Assembly: GCF_002291445.1 (NCBI RefSeq)
Contig: NZ_CP014137.1
Span: 1,612,001-1,676,000 of the forward strand
Source of the DNA: Brenneria goodwinii
Lineage (GTDB): Bacteria; Pseudomonadota; Gammaproteobacteria; Enterobacterales; Enterobacteriaceae
Length of the DNA: 64,000 nucleotides
Direction: 5' to 3'
Numbering within the stretch: position 1 is the first letter of the stretch; the number at the start of each line of letters is the position of its first letter. Of the stretch, positions 8,629-17,849 are shown in pieces. Both the position numbers and the translations under genes were made by a program. The notes under the pieces were generated by a model. The model was given only the letters and a program-made list of their open reading frames with translations, ran no database searches and was not told the DNA's origin.

Positions 8629-9447
8629 ATGAGACAGCAGGGTGAGATAGTTATCCGCTTGTGGAATACGTTCTTTAATTTTTACGGTGCGGCCATGCTG
8701 CTGTTTCTGATCGTACCGGTGCTGGTGATTGTACCGCTTTCATTTAATGCGGGATCGTTTCTCAGCTATCCGCTGAGCGGCTTTTCGTTACGCTGGTATC
8801 ATGAGTTCTTCAACTCAAATGAATGGCTGGGGGCGTTAGGCAACAGCCTGCTGATAGCGCCGCTGGCAACGCTGTTGGCGACCGTTCTGGGGGTGTTGGC
8901 GTCGGTCGGTCTGGTGCGCGGCGAATTTAAGGGAAAATCGCTGGTGATGGCGGTATTGATATCTCCCATGATCGCACCGGTGGTGATTGTCGCGGTCGGC
9001 ATGTTTTTCTTTTTCGCCAAGCTATCGCTGCTGAACAGCTATGTCGGTCTAGTGCTGGCGCATGCCATGCTGGGCGTGCCGTTCGTCGTTATTACCGTGA
9101 CCGCCGTACTTAAAAACTACGATCAGAACCTGACGAGAGCGGCCGCGAGCCTGGGGGCTTCGCCGTTGCGGGCCTTCCGCAAGGTGACATTTCCGCTGAT
9201 TGCGCCAGGCGTCTTTTCCGGTGCGCTATTTGCGTTTGCCACTTCTTTTGATGAAGTGATCGTCACGCTGTTTCTGGCCAGCCCGCGCCAGCGGACGCTA
9301 CCGTTACAGATGTTCGCCGGGATTCGGGAAAACCTTGATCCGACGATTGCCGCCGCGGCGTCCATGATGGTTGGCGCTGCATTGATCTTACTGATAGTTA
9401 TGGAAATTTTACGTCGTAGAGCAGAGCGCCTGCGCGCCGGGAATTAA
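8629..9447 (+). CDS. ABC transporter permease, PotC/YdcV type
   Basis: Second membrane subunit of the polyamine/GABA importer. The 272-residue protein has about six transmembrane helices and the EAA loop TRAAASLGASPLRAFRKVTFPLIAPGVFSGA, where the ATPase docks. It closes with a basic tail (RRRAERLRAGN). ATG follows AAGGGG. The partner permease is upstream and a kinase gene follows after a 239-nt gap that carries a strong inverted repeat. Confidence 0.9.
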   Translation: MRQQGEIVIRLWNTFFNFYGAAMLLFLIVPVLVIVPLSFNAGSFLSYPLSGFSLRWYHEFFNSNEWLGALGNSLLIAPLATLLATVLGVLASVGLVRGEFKGKSLVMAVLISPMIAPVVIVAVGMFFFFAKLSLLNSYVGLVLAHAMLGVPFVVITVTAVLKNYDQNLTRAAASLGASPLRAFRKVTFPLIAPGVFSGALFAFATSFDEVIVTLFLASPRQRTLPLQMFAGIRENLDPTIAAAASMMVGAALILLIVMEILRRRAERLRAGN

Positions 9448-9572
9448 TATTTCTCCATGGTGATAAGTCATAAAGAAAGTCTCTAAGGCAGGAGCCTTCG
9501 CTATTCAGCCGCAAGGATGCGGCGATCTCCAGTCATGTACATGACAACGTTGTTGCGCGATAAATTCACGGC

Positions 9573-9630
9573 GCGTCATAAAATTTAGCTGAATAGTTTT
9601 CAGCTTTTTTTGAGCTGCATTTTATGACGC
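9573..9630. repeat. Perfect 12-bp inverted repeat with nested stem
   Basis: GCGTCATAAAAT at 9573-9584 and ATTTTATGACGC at 9619-9630 are perfect complements. The loop contains a second pair, CAGCT/AGCTG, around a T-run (9601-9617). It lies between permease and kinase, so it may be a partial terminator or attenuator that lowers kinase expression, or the trace of a small mobile element. Confidence 0.6.
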
Positions 9631-9686
9631 ATCAAATAGTTAATGGTGACGGTATGGAATGGATCCCGTCAGGAGTGTAACCAGCC

Positions 9687-10736
9687 ATGAGCCATCAAAA
9701 AACAGCGGTTGCCGATCATCTGATGACCCAATCGGTACCGCAGGTCTCCTGCCAACAGGCGGCGGATATAGCCTTGCGGTTATATGGTTTACGCGGGCAT
9801 GTCGAACTGCTGCAGGGGGAGCGCGACTTGAACTTCTGCCTGTCGGTAAACGCTGAACGCCGCTATATGCTTAAGGTCATTAATGCGGCGGAACCTACCG
9901 AAGTTAGCCATTTCCAGACAAACATGCTGCTGCACATCGCCCAGTATGCTCCGGATCTGCGTGTTCCCCGGGTTGTTATTACGCTGAACCAACTAGCCGA
10001 ACCGGTGGTTAAGGTCAATGGCGTTTCCTTGCGGGTGCGATTGGTCAGCTACCTGGACGGCACACCTCAGTACCGAGTGTCGCCGTCGGTCGAATTGATG
10101 CAGGGGTTGGGGAAAAATCTGGCGCAGTTGGACCTGGCGTTGCAGAATTTCTTTCATCCCGCGGCCCATCGTCCGCTGTTATGGGATATCAGCCACGCAG
10201 AGCAAGTGCGGCCTTATCTTGAATTTGTGGACGATCGGCAACAGTATCAGCACATAAGTCGCATTTTGGATCGTTATGACCAGTTCGTGTCTCCACGATT
10301 AAAAATGCTGCGTCAGCAAACCATTCATAACGATCTCAACCCGCATAATGCGTTGGTGAACCTTCATGATCCGACACAAGTGGCGGGCATTATTGATTTC
10401 GGTGATGCGCTGCATGCACCGCTGATTGCCGAACTGGCGACGGCGTTGGCTTACCAGGTTAGTGATGGGGCGGATCCGTTTGAGTTCGTGGTGCCATTTC
10501 TTGCTGCGTATCACCGGCAGTTGCCGTTGACTGAAGAAGAGATCGCCTTACTTCCTGATTTGATCGCGGCGCGTATGGCGCTGGGGATAACAATTCCGCA
10601 GTGGCGTTCGGCGTTATATCCTGAAAATCGGGATTATCTGTTGCGCAATCTGCCTCAATGCTGGCGCGGCCTGAGCCGAATGGCTGATTATTCATATGAG
10701 CAATGTTATGACCGGTTTCTGCAGGCCTGCCAGTAG
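9687..10736 (+). CDS. Aminoglycoside-phosphotransferase-fold small-molecule kinase (hydroxylysine/homoserine-kinase-like)
   Basis: APH/choline-kinase fold enzyme of 349 residues. Visible motifs are the catalytic loop TIHNDLNPHNALV and the metal-binding IIDFGDALHAP, with the invariant lysine probably in RRYMLKVINA. ATG with AGGAG upstream. It sits last in the sigma-54-controlled transporter operon beside gabT/gabD, so its substrate is probably an amino alcohol or amino acid imported by the transporter. The overall pattern resembles hydroxylysine-kinase-like proteins, which in other bacteria are joined to class III aminotransferases. True aminoglycoside resistance is unlikely. Substrate not determined from sequence. 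Confidence 0.75.
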   Translation: MSHQKTAVADHLMTQSVPQVSCQQAADIALRLYGLRGHVELLQGERDLNFCLSVNAERRYMLKVINAAEPTEVSHFQTNMLLHIAQYAPDLRVPRVVITLNQLAEPVVKVNGVSLRVRLVSYLDGTPQYRVSPSVELMQGLGKNLAQLDLALQNFFHPAAHRPLLWDISHAEQVRPYLEFVDDRQQYQHISRILDRYDQFVSPRLKMLRQQTIHNDLNPHNALVNLHDPTQVAGIIDFGDALHAPLIAELATALAYQVSDGADPFEFVVPFLAAYHRQLPLTEEEIALLPDLIAARMALGITIPQWRSALYPENRDYLLRNLPQCWRGLSRMADYSYEQCYDRFLQACQ

Positions 10737-10849
10737 AAAAGGTTATGATTTGTTGTATCGCATTAAAAATGCCCTAATCACGGAAGAGTAAAAGGAATAG
10801 ATAATTACCCATCGATGAAATTATACAGTCAAAATTTTTATATAAAGAA

Positions 10850-10879
10850 ATAAAAGAAAGGGAGGCTTTCGCCCCCCGA
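10850..10879 (-). terminator. Rho-independent terminator of the acid phosphatase gene
   Basis: On the minus strand a GC-rich stem (GGGGGGC ... GCCTCCC, tight GAAA-type loop) is followed by TTTCTTTTATTTC. It lies about 100 nt past the stop of the phosphatase gene. The rest of 10737-10975 shows nothing else. Confidence 0.6.
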
Positions 10880-10975
10880 TGTAATGGCTGAATGAACTAT
10901 TCAGCATATTCAGCGCGACCACAAGTGTGCAAACTTCATCCTCTGATTTTTCCTGGAAAACGCTTCTCAGCTATA

Positions 10976-12250
10976 TCAGTGCGTGGCCTGGCGAACGGCG
11001 TCATGCAGATTCAGGCGATGCCAGAAACTTTGTTCATCAGAGCCTGACAGCGGATAGCCGCCGGCATACGCCGTTTTCACCATCAAATGCTTCCGTTCGG
11101 TTGCCGACAGGTTAGGCAGGGGAGCTTCAAGCAGAACTTCAGCGCCGTCTGGAACGTTAACCGGAGTCGCCTCTTTATGCTGTGCCGGCAAACCGTATGT
11201 CATGGTGAAGCGGTAAAAAGTGGTCATGGCCGGATCGGTATACGGATCATCCCGACCTTCACTCTTGGCACAGGCTTGCAGCGTCATCCCACACTCTTTT
11301 TCCAGCGCCGTACGTAACTGCGTTTTTGCCTGTTCAAACATCTGACGGTATTGCGGATCGTTCAGATAATGCGCGATGTTGCGCTCGACGACCATCCGCG
11401 AACCGATAACATCAAGTGGGTAGTGAACGCCTAATACCACGCGGGAGAAACCGTAGCGAGCGCCGCGATCGATCAGCGGAACAAAGCGTTCCGGCAGCAT
11501 TTCAGCCAACAATAATGCATCGGTATAACCGGTGTTGGTGTGCCCGCTGGGGAACGCGCCGCCGGTTGCGCTATAAGGTTTGTTGTCTTTTACCACAACG
11601 CTATCCGGAACCAGATGGATAGTATTGTCGGGCTGTAAGAAAGGGCGTGGATAGTTAAAGTGCGACTTGGCGGCGGAGGTGCTGACCTCTGACGCTTTAA
11701 TTAATGCTGCGGCTTTGCCTATCTCACCGTTATTGTAGGCGTTAATAAAGGCGTTGCCGAGGCGTGGGCCTAATGCATCGGCCAGGAAATAAAGATAATT
11801 GATACCTTCGGCATCCGCCAATGCTTGTTCACGCTGACCTTGCGTGGCGTCACGGTTAATCTGCGTTACCGTCGCCAGATTTTTTTGCAGAACATCTGCG
11901 GGAAGCTGTGAGAACGCGCTAAGAATTGCGATATCGGCCTGCTGGTTTTTCTTTTCGGCAAAATCATAGTTAACGCTGTGCAGCCATTGAATGTCGGCTA
12001 CCTTATCGCTCTGTTTGGCGGCTTCCAACTGGGGGCGGGTCAGGGATGCGGCGTCGCCTTGTAGCGCCTGACGCAGCGCGGTTTGTATATTCAGTTCCAA
12101 CTCGATGAATTGATGGCTTTTACTCGCCGGCGTTGTGGTATCCACGATTGCGCCGATATCACCGATCTGAGTCGACGGCGGCATTGACCAGGCGGAATTC
12201 ACGATCAGAAAACTGCCGAGCATGGTTATCATGGGTTTACTGTAGCGCAT
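10976..12250 (-). CDS. Secreted PAP2-family class A acid phosphatase
   Basis: Exported phosphomonoesterase-like enzyme. N-terminal signal peptide (basic start, hydrophobic core, cleavage likely after AWS/M). All three PAP2 signature blocks are present: KSHFNYPRPF, AFPSGHTNTGY, and SRVVLGVHYPLDVIGSR, which carries the catalytic His and Asp. 424 residues is longer than the 230-250 of PhoN-type enzymes; about 180 extra residues precede the catalytic core. ATG at 12250 follows AAGGAG; an in-frame ATG 30 nt upstream has no such site. It stands alone and is likely periplasmic. Confidence 0.85.
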   Translation of the reverse strand: MRYSKPMITMLGSFLIVNSAWSMPPSTQIGDIGAIVDTTTPASKSHQFIELELNIQTALRQALQGDAASLTRPQLEAAKQSDKVADIQWLHSVNYDFAEKKNQQADIAILSAFSQLPADVLQKNLATVTQINRDATQGQREQALADAEGINYLYFLADALGPRLGNAFINAYNNGEIGKAAALIKASEVSTSAAKSHFNYPRPFLQPDNTIHLVPDSVVVKDNKPYSATGGAFPSGHTNTGYTDALLLAEMLPERFVPLIDRGARYGFSRVVLGVHYPLDVIGSRMVVERNIAHYLNDPQYRQMFEQAKTQLRTALEKECGMTLQACAKSEGRDDPYTDPAMTTFYRFTMTYGLPAQHKEATPVNVPDGAEVLLEAPLPNLSATERKHLMVKTAYAGGYPLSGSDEQSFWHRLNLHDAVRQATH

Positions 12251-12476
12251 GCGGCGCTCCTTTTTCTTCGTCAAAAACATGGGGGAAAACGCGGTTTTTT
12301 CAAAGTAGGCCTCATTTGTGATGAATTTATTACAGGATACATTTCGAGATACAGCTTAACTAAATGACACGTTTTGCGGGGCGGCCCCTTAAGTAGGACT
12401 TGATGAAAAGGCATGAAAACGGGTAGTGCGTTTCTCCCCAACACTGCGGAGAATAACCTCCCCGCGCGATATTCTC

Positions 12477-13688
12477 TTACCCCTCGCACTCGCAGCGAAC
12501 GGCGTAGCTCTCTGTACGCGTTCCAGGTTTGAATCCATATTGATGAGACTGCCACGCAATAATCCAGCCCACAATTAACAGCGCCAGCAATATCCAGGGG
12601 AAACTGGTAACGCCAACGCTATGCAACAGTATTCCCCCCACGATACCGCCGCTGGCGATAGCAAGATTCCACGCGACAACGATCATCGACTGTGCGACGT
12701 CAGCGCCGCTGCCTGCCGCATCGGCCGACGCGGTCTGTAATAGCGTCGCCGCGCCGCCAAACGTCAGCCCCCAGAACACCATGCAGAGATAAATTACGCT
12801 GGGAGAAGTTCCAGCCAGCCCCAAAACAAGCGAGGTAAGGGCAAAAATACCGACGCTGACCAATACGCCCCGACGTAACCAGCGTTCGACAACCAATCCG
12901 GTGATCCAGATCCCGGCCAGCGCGCTGACGCCAAATACCAGCAGTACGCTGTCTACCTGGTTGCTTATCCCTGCGGGCGCAAGAAACGGCGCAATATAGG
13001 TGTATAGGACGTTGTGAGCCAGAATCCATAGCACGATCACCGAGAGAATCGGCCGTATGCCCGGCGTAGTCAGCACGCGGACAATTGATTTCATTTCCCC
13101 GGTCTTTTGCCCGGGGAAATTCGGCACTTTTAGCACAACCCAGCCGATCAGCAACAGCGTTAGCCCGGAAATGACCGCGAAGACGGTACGCCAGCTAACC
13201 ACGGTTCCCAGCCATGCGCCCAATGGAACGCCCAGCGCCAGCGCAATCGGCGTTCCCACCATGGCGATCGCCATCGCGCGACCCTGCTGATGCGGCGGCA
13301 CCATTCGCCGGGCGCAGCCGGCCAGTAATCCCCAGGCAAGACCGGCTGCGGCGCCAGCCAAAAAGCGTGCGACCAGCGTCAGGGTATAGTGTGATGAAAC
13401 CGCGGTGACGGTATTGAACAAGAAAAAACCGATTATCGCGGCGAGCAACGCGGAACGGCGTCCCCAACTTCGGGTCAGGGCGACCAGCGGAATGGCGGCC
13501 AGCATTGAACCAAGCGCGTAGAGCGTTACCAGTTGCCCGGCCAGCGCCAGCGATACATTCAGCCCCTGGCTGATAGACGGCAGAAGGCCGGAAGGCAAAG
13601 TTTCCGTCATGATGGCGATGAAACCGGTCATCGCCAGCGCCAGTAGGCCGGATAACGGGAAGCCTGACGAAGTTGAGCGTTGTTCCAT
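12477..13688 (-). CDS. MFS efflux transporter (AraJ/YdhP-like)
   Basis: Drug/sugar:H+ antiporter of the major facilitator superfamily with about 12 hydrophobic helices over 403 residues. The loop between helices 2 and 3 has the motif ALTRSWGRRSALL, and motif C-like glycines occur in TPIALALGVPLGAWLG. Its ATG overlaps the stop of the upstream hydrolase (TGATG), so the two are translationally coupled. The C-terminus is unusual in ending with CECEG. Substrate unknown. Confidence 0.85.
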   Translation of the reverse strand: MEQRSTSSGFPLSGLLALAMTGFIAIMTETLPSGLLPSISQGLNVSLALAGQLVTLYALGSMLAAIPLVALTRSWGRRSALLAAIIGFFLFNTVTAVSSHYTLTLVARFLAGAAAGLAWGLLAGCARRMVPPHQQGRAMAIAMVGTPIALALGVPLGAWLGTVVSWRTVFAVISGLTLLLIGWVVLKVPNFPGQKTGEMKSIVRVLTTPGIRPILSVIVLWILAHNVLYTYIAPFLAPAGISNQVDSVLLVFGVSALAGIWITGLVVERWLRRGVLVSVGIFALTSLVLGLAGTSPSVIYLCMVFWGLTFGGAATLLQTASADAAGSGADVAQSMIVVAWNLAIASGGIVGGILLHSVGVTSFPWILLALLIVGWIIAWQSHQYGFKPGTRTESYAVRCECEG

Positions 13689-14887
13689 CACTTTTTCCCT
13701 GAGAGCCCTGCGCTATAGATGGCATCCCGCAGTTCGGTCACGAAGTTGCCGGACATCCCTTCATATAGGGTATTCGTGAGCGCCACGACGCTAAGCCCTT
13801 GCTGCCTATCGACAAACCACGAATGACCGTAGACGCCGCCCCAGCGCCAGGTTCCCACGGATTCCGGGGAGTTCGCGGCTGCCGGGTCGCGCAGTACGGA
13901 GAATCCCAGACCAAAACCAATGCCGGGTGCGTCGGGAATGGCGTATCCTCCCGTTTGATCGCGGCCCATTTCTTCAACCAGTTCGGCGGAAAGCAGCGGC
14001 GCGCCGCCTTGACGCAGCGTTTCCAGCAATGTCATGACATCACCGGCCGTGCCGATCATCCCGGCGCCGCCCGATGGATACGCCCGCTGATTGTATGCCC
14101 GGTTAGGGGAATAGCGAACGCCGACGGCCTCTTCTGAAAACGGCACGATTTCACCTTCCTGCAGACGATGTGGCGCAGGCGTGTCATTCACATAGGGGGT
14201 GGCCAGACGATCCGCATCACGGGTATAAAAGGCGGTATCATCCATATGGAGCGGGGCGGTAACCAGCGAGCGGACGGCGTCTCCGAGCGGTTGGCCGCAG
14301 ACACGCTCAATCACCGCGCCCAGCACGTCGATCGCCAGCGAATATTCCCAGGAACTGCCCGGCTGATACGACAACGGTACGCTTGCCAACCGACGAACAT
14401 TTTCCGCCAGCGTGATATCGGCGTCATCCATACCGTCGGAAATGCCGGCGCGGGAGTATGGGCCATTGTCATCCTGTTCATGAAAACGATAGCTCAATCC
14501 GGCAGTATGGCTGAGCAACTGACGAGGCGTGATCGCGGGCGCTTCGCCGTTTGCCAGCCGCGGCTGAAAATCAGGCAACCAGCGGCGGATATCCTCATCA
14601 AGCCCCAATTTGCCTTGCGCGACCAGCGCCATTGCCGCGGTTGCGACAATCGGTTTACTGACCGACGCCAGACGAAACAGCGTCGCCTCTGTCATGGGCC
14701 GGCCGCTTTCCCGATCCGCCAGACCGGCTGCGCCGCGATATGCGTCTTTGCCATGCCGCCGCACAATAACCACGGCGCCGACAATGCGCTGCTCGGCAAT
14801 GGCTTGTTCGATTACGGCATCCAGGCGGGCAGATAGCGCGCTGTTGGGGGATGTCGGCTCGCTAACCGATGGCGATATCTCTGACAT
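13688..14887 (-). CDS. Class C beta-lactamase-fold serine hydrolase/esterase
   Basis: Penicillin-binding/EstB-type hydrolase of 399 residues without a signal peptide, so cytosolic. The nucleophile motif S-x-x-K is Ser75-Val-Ser-Lys78 in LASVSKPIV. The tyrosine motif appears as YSLAIDVLG and the third motif is near GHSWF rather than KTG, which favours esterase over beta-lactamase activity. Good SD (AAGGAG) and ATG. Forms a two-gene operon with the MFS pump and is divergent from a LysR regulator. Confidence 0.83.
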   Translation of the reverse strand: MSEISPSVSEPTSPNSALSARLDAVIEQAIAEQRIVGAVVIVRRHGKDAYRGAAGLADRESGRPMTEATLFRLASVSKPIVATAAMALVAQGKLGLDEDIRRWLPDFQPRLANGEAPAITPRQLLSHTAGLSYRFHEQDDNGPYSRAGISDGMDDADITLAENVRRLASVPLSYQPGSSWEYSLAIDVLGAVIERVCGQPLGDAVRSLVTAPLHMDDTAFYTRDADRLATPYVNDTPAPHRLQEGEIVPFSEEAVGVRYSPNRAYNQRAYPSGGAGMIGTAGDVMTLLETLRQGGAPLLSAELVEEMGRDQTGGYAIPDAPGIGFGLGFSVLRDPAAANSPESVGTWRWGGVYGHSWFVDRQQGLSVVALTNTLYEGMSGNFVTELRDAIYSAGLSGKK

Positions 14888-14990
14888 ACTTTAAGCTCCT
14901 TAGATGGATAGTAACGTTACGACGTTAGATATAACGCAATATAGATTACTGGGAAATGCGGAAAAAGGAGGGTAAATTTCCTTTATTAAT

Positions 14991-15004
14991 GGACAAATTT
15001 GTCC
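14991..15004. promoter_or_regulatory. 14-bp perfect palindrome, operator candidate for the LysR regulator
   Basis: GGACAAATTTGTCC is fully palindromic and lies 15 nt before the LysR ATG in the divergent region. A second palindrome GTAACGTTAC is at 14911-14920, near the hydrolase start. Confidence 0.45.
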
Positions 15005-15019
15005 GTAATCGGAGGTGTC

Positions 15020-15925
15020 ATGGACAGTCTGAGCAGTCTAACTGTGTTTGTTCAGGCGGCTGAAACGCGCAGTTTTGTGCTGGCAGGGCGCACGTTGGGC
15101 ATTTCGGCATCGGCGGTGGGAAAAAGTATCTCACGGTTAGAAGCCCGGCTGGGCGTGCGCTTATTTCATCGCAGTACCCGCAGTATCACCTTGACTGCCG
15201 AGGGAGCCCTTTTTCTTGAGCGCAGCCGGCGCATTCTGTCCGAGATTGAAAGCGCCGAGCAGGAATTGTCGCAGGTTGCGACGACACCGAGCGGACGGCT
15301 GCGGGTCAGTCTGCCCGTGATTAGCTCGCTGTTGTTGCCGGTACTGGGCGAATTTATGCGTCAATATCCTGACGTTGAATTGGATCTTGATTTCAGCGAT
15401 CGTCAGGTTGATGTCATTGAGGAAGGGTTTGATGCCGTGGTTCGCACCGGCCAATTGACCGATTCCCGATTGCAGGCCCGCAAACTGGGTGACTTCAACA
15501 TGCTGTTGGTCGCTTCGCCGGTTTACCTCGAACGGGCGGGCATCCCGCGCCAGCCCGCCGATTTGACGCAACACACCTGCCTGCATTACCGCTTTCCCAA
15601 CAGCGGTAAACTGGAAACCTGGCCGCTGGTCGATGAGGCCGATCTGAACATTCCCATCTCCATGGTTTGCAATAATATTGAAACCCGGGTGTGTTTCGCA
15701 TTGCAAGGGCTGGGCATCGCCTGTCTGCCGGACTTCTCCGTGAAAGCGGCGTTGGCCGGCGGTCTGCTGCGCACCGTATTGGATGAATATGTCGCACGCA
15801 CGGTCAGTTTGCATGTGGTCTGGCCGTCGGGTCGTTACCTAACGCCAAAACTGAGAGTATTTATCGATTTTCTCAGCGAAAGGGTGTTTCCCGCCGCGCG
15901 CGACCATTATCAGGCGCGGCAGTAA
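15020..15925 (+). CDS. LysR-family transcriptional regulator
   Basis: DNA-binding regulator of 301 residues with N-terminal helix-turn-helix (FVLAGRTLGISASAVGKSISRLEARLGVRLFHRSTR) and a C-terminal effector domain. ATG 15020 is preceded by GGAGG; a TTG 21 nt earlier is in frame but less likely. Divergent from the hydrolase-MFS operon, which it probably controls. Inducer unknown. Confidence 0.88.
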   Translation: MDSLSSLTVFVQAAETRSFVLAGRTLGISASAVGKSISRLEARLGVRLFHRSTRSITLTAEGALFLERSRRILSEIESAEQELSQVATTPSGRLRVSLPVISSLLLPVLGEFMRQYPDVELDLDFSDRQVDVIEEGFDAVVRTGQLTDSRLQARKLGDFNMLLVASPVYLERAGIPRQPADLTQHTCLHYRFPNSGKLETWPLVDEADLNIPISMVCNNIETRVCFALQGLGIACLPDFSVKAALAGGLLRTVLDEYVARTVSLHVVWPSGRYLTPKLRVFIDFLSERVFPAARDHYQARQ

Positions 15926-16148
15926 CCACTGCCGACCGTTTATTGTTGATGCACAAGATAATCGTTTGATAAGGCGTGCCGCGCTCATACCGAACAATTG
16001 AGCTTTAATTATTGTTTATTGAGATACTTTATATCGAACTAAAAGAAATTAATTATTATAGAGTAATATATCGACTAACATGTTGAGGTTAATAAGTAAC
16101 GGTTTTACTATCCCGGATAAAACATATTAATTATCAGGGATGAAATTC

Positions 16149-17813
16149 ATGCGTGGTTTTATCAATCTGTATTTTATATTTTCGCTTTTTTTCTCTTATT
16201 CTGTATTTTCGGCTCCGCTTACCCCGGCAGACCGCAATGAAATACAGCAACGACAAACGGAAGTCCTTGAGCAGTCAAGGCAGCAGCGTGAATTCTTATT
16301 ACAACTGAATCAACCTCAGGCGAGCGAGGATGCCGGTCGGCAGAGCGAAACGGGCCATTGCTTTGTCGTTCATGACGTTCGCTATAACCATAGTTCATTA
16401 TTAAACAAAAAAGATAAAGAATGGTTAAATAAAAATTACATTAATCAGTGCATTAATGTTAATAAAATAAATCAACTTATTCATGATGTCAGTAATTGGT
16501 ACATCGAGCGAGGTTATATTACCAGTCGCGCATTTATTGCCGAGCAGGATTTGTCCGACGGAATATTAACGATCGATATTCTGGAAGGCCGGCTGGAATA
16601 CATTAAAATCAATAATGAATCAACGCGCTTTTTAAAACAGGTATTCCCTGGACTTGAAGGCGAAATACTGAATCTTCGCGATATTGAACAGGGGATGGAA
16701 CAGCTTAACCGCATGCCGACGCAGCAGGTGAGTATTGAAATTCTTCCGGGGAGTCGGCCTGGTTATTCCATCGTCAATCTGACGAGTAAAAAACAGCTGC
16801 CGCTAACTGTAAACATCAGTTTTGATAATAGTGGGCAAAAAAGCACCGGACAACAGCAGCTCAATGGCGCTCTATGGGCGGACGATATTCTGGGGATCGC
16901 CGATCAGTGGTTTATCAGCGGGGGACACAGCAGTGAATTCTCTGATGGCAATCATGCCGATAATCTGCAAACGGGCGTGTCGCTGCCGTATGGTTACTGG
17001 ACGCTCAACTATGACTATTCTCAAAACCGCTATCGCAATGATTTCCTGAATAGGGATTTCCTCTGGCATTCGACCGGCGATAGTCAGACGCACCGTCTGT
17101 CAGTATCGCGGGTGGTTTTTCGTAATGGCGATATGAAAACCAGTCTGTCGGCAGGCATGACCCACCGTATCGGGCATAACTACCTCAATGATGTACTTTT
17201 GCAGTCCAGCAGCCGAAAACTCAGCACGGCGATTGTCGGCGTTAATCACAGCCAGAAACTGTGGGGCGGGCTGGCGACATTTAACCCGGCGTACAGCCGC
17301 GGGACTCGCTGGTTTGGGGCGGAAAGCGATGTTGGCAAAGATAGCGATGCGCCGCGGGCAGAATTTAACAAGCTGACGCTGGCCGCCAGTTATTACCGTC
17401 CGATCAGCGAAAACATCAGTTATCTCACCAACTTCTACGGTCAGTACTCGGCACAGGCGTTGTACGGCAGCGAGCAGGTCACGCTGGGCGGAGAAAGTTC
17501 AGTACGCGGATTTAAAGAACAATATCTGTCAGGCGACCGTGGCGGCTATTGGCGCAATGAAATCAACTGGCGACCTGTCGTATTGCCACTATTGGGCGAA
17601 CTGACCTTAACGGCGGCGTTGGATGGCGGTCACCTTTTTTCGCATCAAGGGGATAGCGAATCCGCCGGCACTTTGTGGGGCGCGGCGGTCGGGGCGGGAG
17701 TCGCCAATCGATATTTGTCACAGCAGATCACCGTCGGTTGGCCGCTGGATTATCCGGATTGGCTGAAGCCTGATGCCGTTGCCGTTTATTACCGCATCGG
17801 TCTTTCTTTTTAG
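16149..17813 (+). CDS. cdiB: Two-partner secretion outer membrane transporter (TpsB/CdiB)
   Basis: Omp85-superfamily pore that exports the giant TpsA encoded just downstream. Order: signal peptide ending VFSA (residues 1-22), a plug-helix region rich in Gln, POTRA domains (about 70-210), then a 16-strand barrel ending in ...YYRIGLSF with C-terminal Phe. The FhaC/ShlB family motif is seen as LGGESSVRGFKEQYLSGDRG. 554 residues is normal. I prefer ATG 16149 (AGGGA 8 nt upstream) over ATG 16140, which overlaps that site. The upstream 220 nt are AT-rich, with no clear regulatory box. Confidence 0.93.
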   Translation: MRGFINLYFIFSLFFSYSVFSAPLTPADRNEIQQRQTEVLEQSRQQREFLLQLNQPQASEDAGRQSETGHCFVVHDVRYNHSSLLNKKDKEWLNKNYINQCINVNKINQLIHDVSNWYIERGYITSRAFIAEQDLSDGILTIDILEGRLEYIKINNESTRFLKQVFPGLEGEILNLRDIEQGMEQLNRMPTQQVSIEILPGSRPGYSIVNLTSKKQLPLTVNISFDNSGQKSTGQQQLNGALWADDILGIADQWFISGGHSSEFSDGNHADNLQTGVSLPYGYWTLNYDYSQNRYRNDFLNRDFLWHSTGDSQTHRLSVSRVVFRNGDMKTSLSAGMTHRIGHNYLNDVLLQSSSRKLSTAIVGVNHSQKLWGGLATFNPAYSRGTRWFGAESDVGKDSDAPRAEFNKLTLAASYYRPISENISYLTNFYGQYSAQALYGSEQVTLGGESSVRGFKEQYLSGDRGGYWRNEINWRPVVLPLLGELTLTAALDGGHLFSHQGDSESAGTLWGAAVGAGVANRYLSQQITVGWPLDYPDWLKPDAVAVYYRIGLSF

Positions 17814-17849
17814 TTAGCCGTTGAATGCATGTCACAACAGGGGGCAGGG

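Noticed and set aside
9687..10736. Aminoglycoside resistance kinase
   Set aside because: Metabolic operon context and hydroxylysine/homoserine-kinase-like pattern argue against a resistance role.
13688..14887. Beta-lactamase resistance gene
   Set aside because: No signal peptide and no K-T/S-G motif; better explained as an EstB-type esterase.
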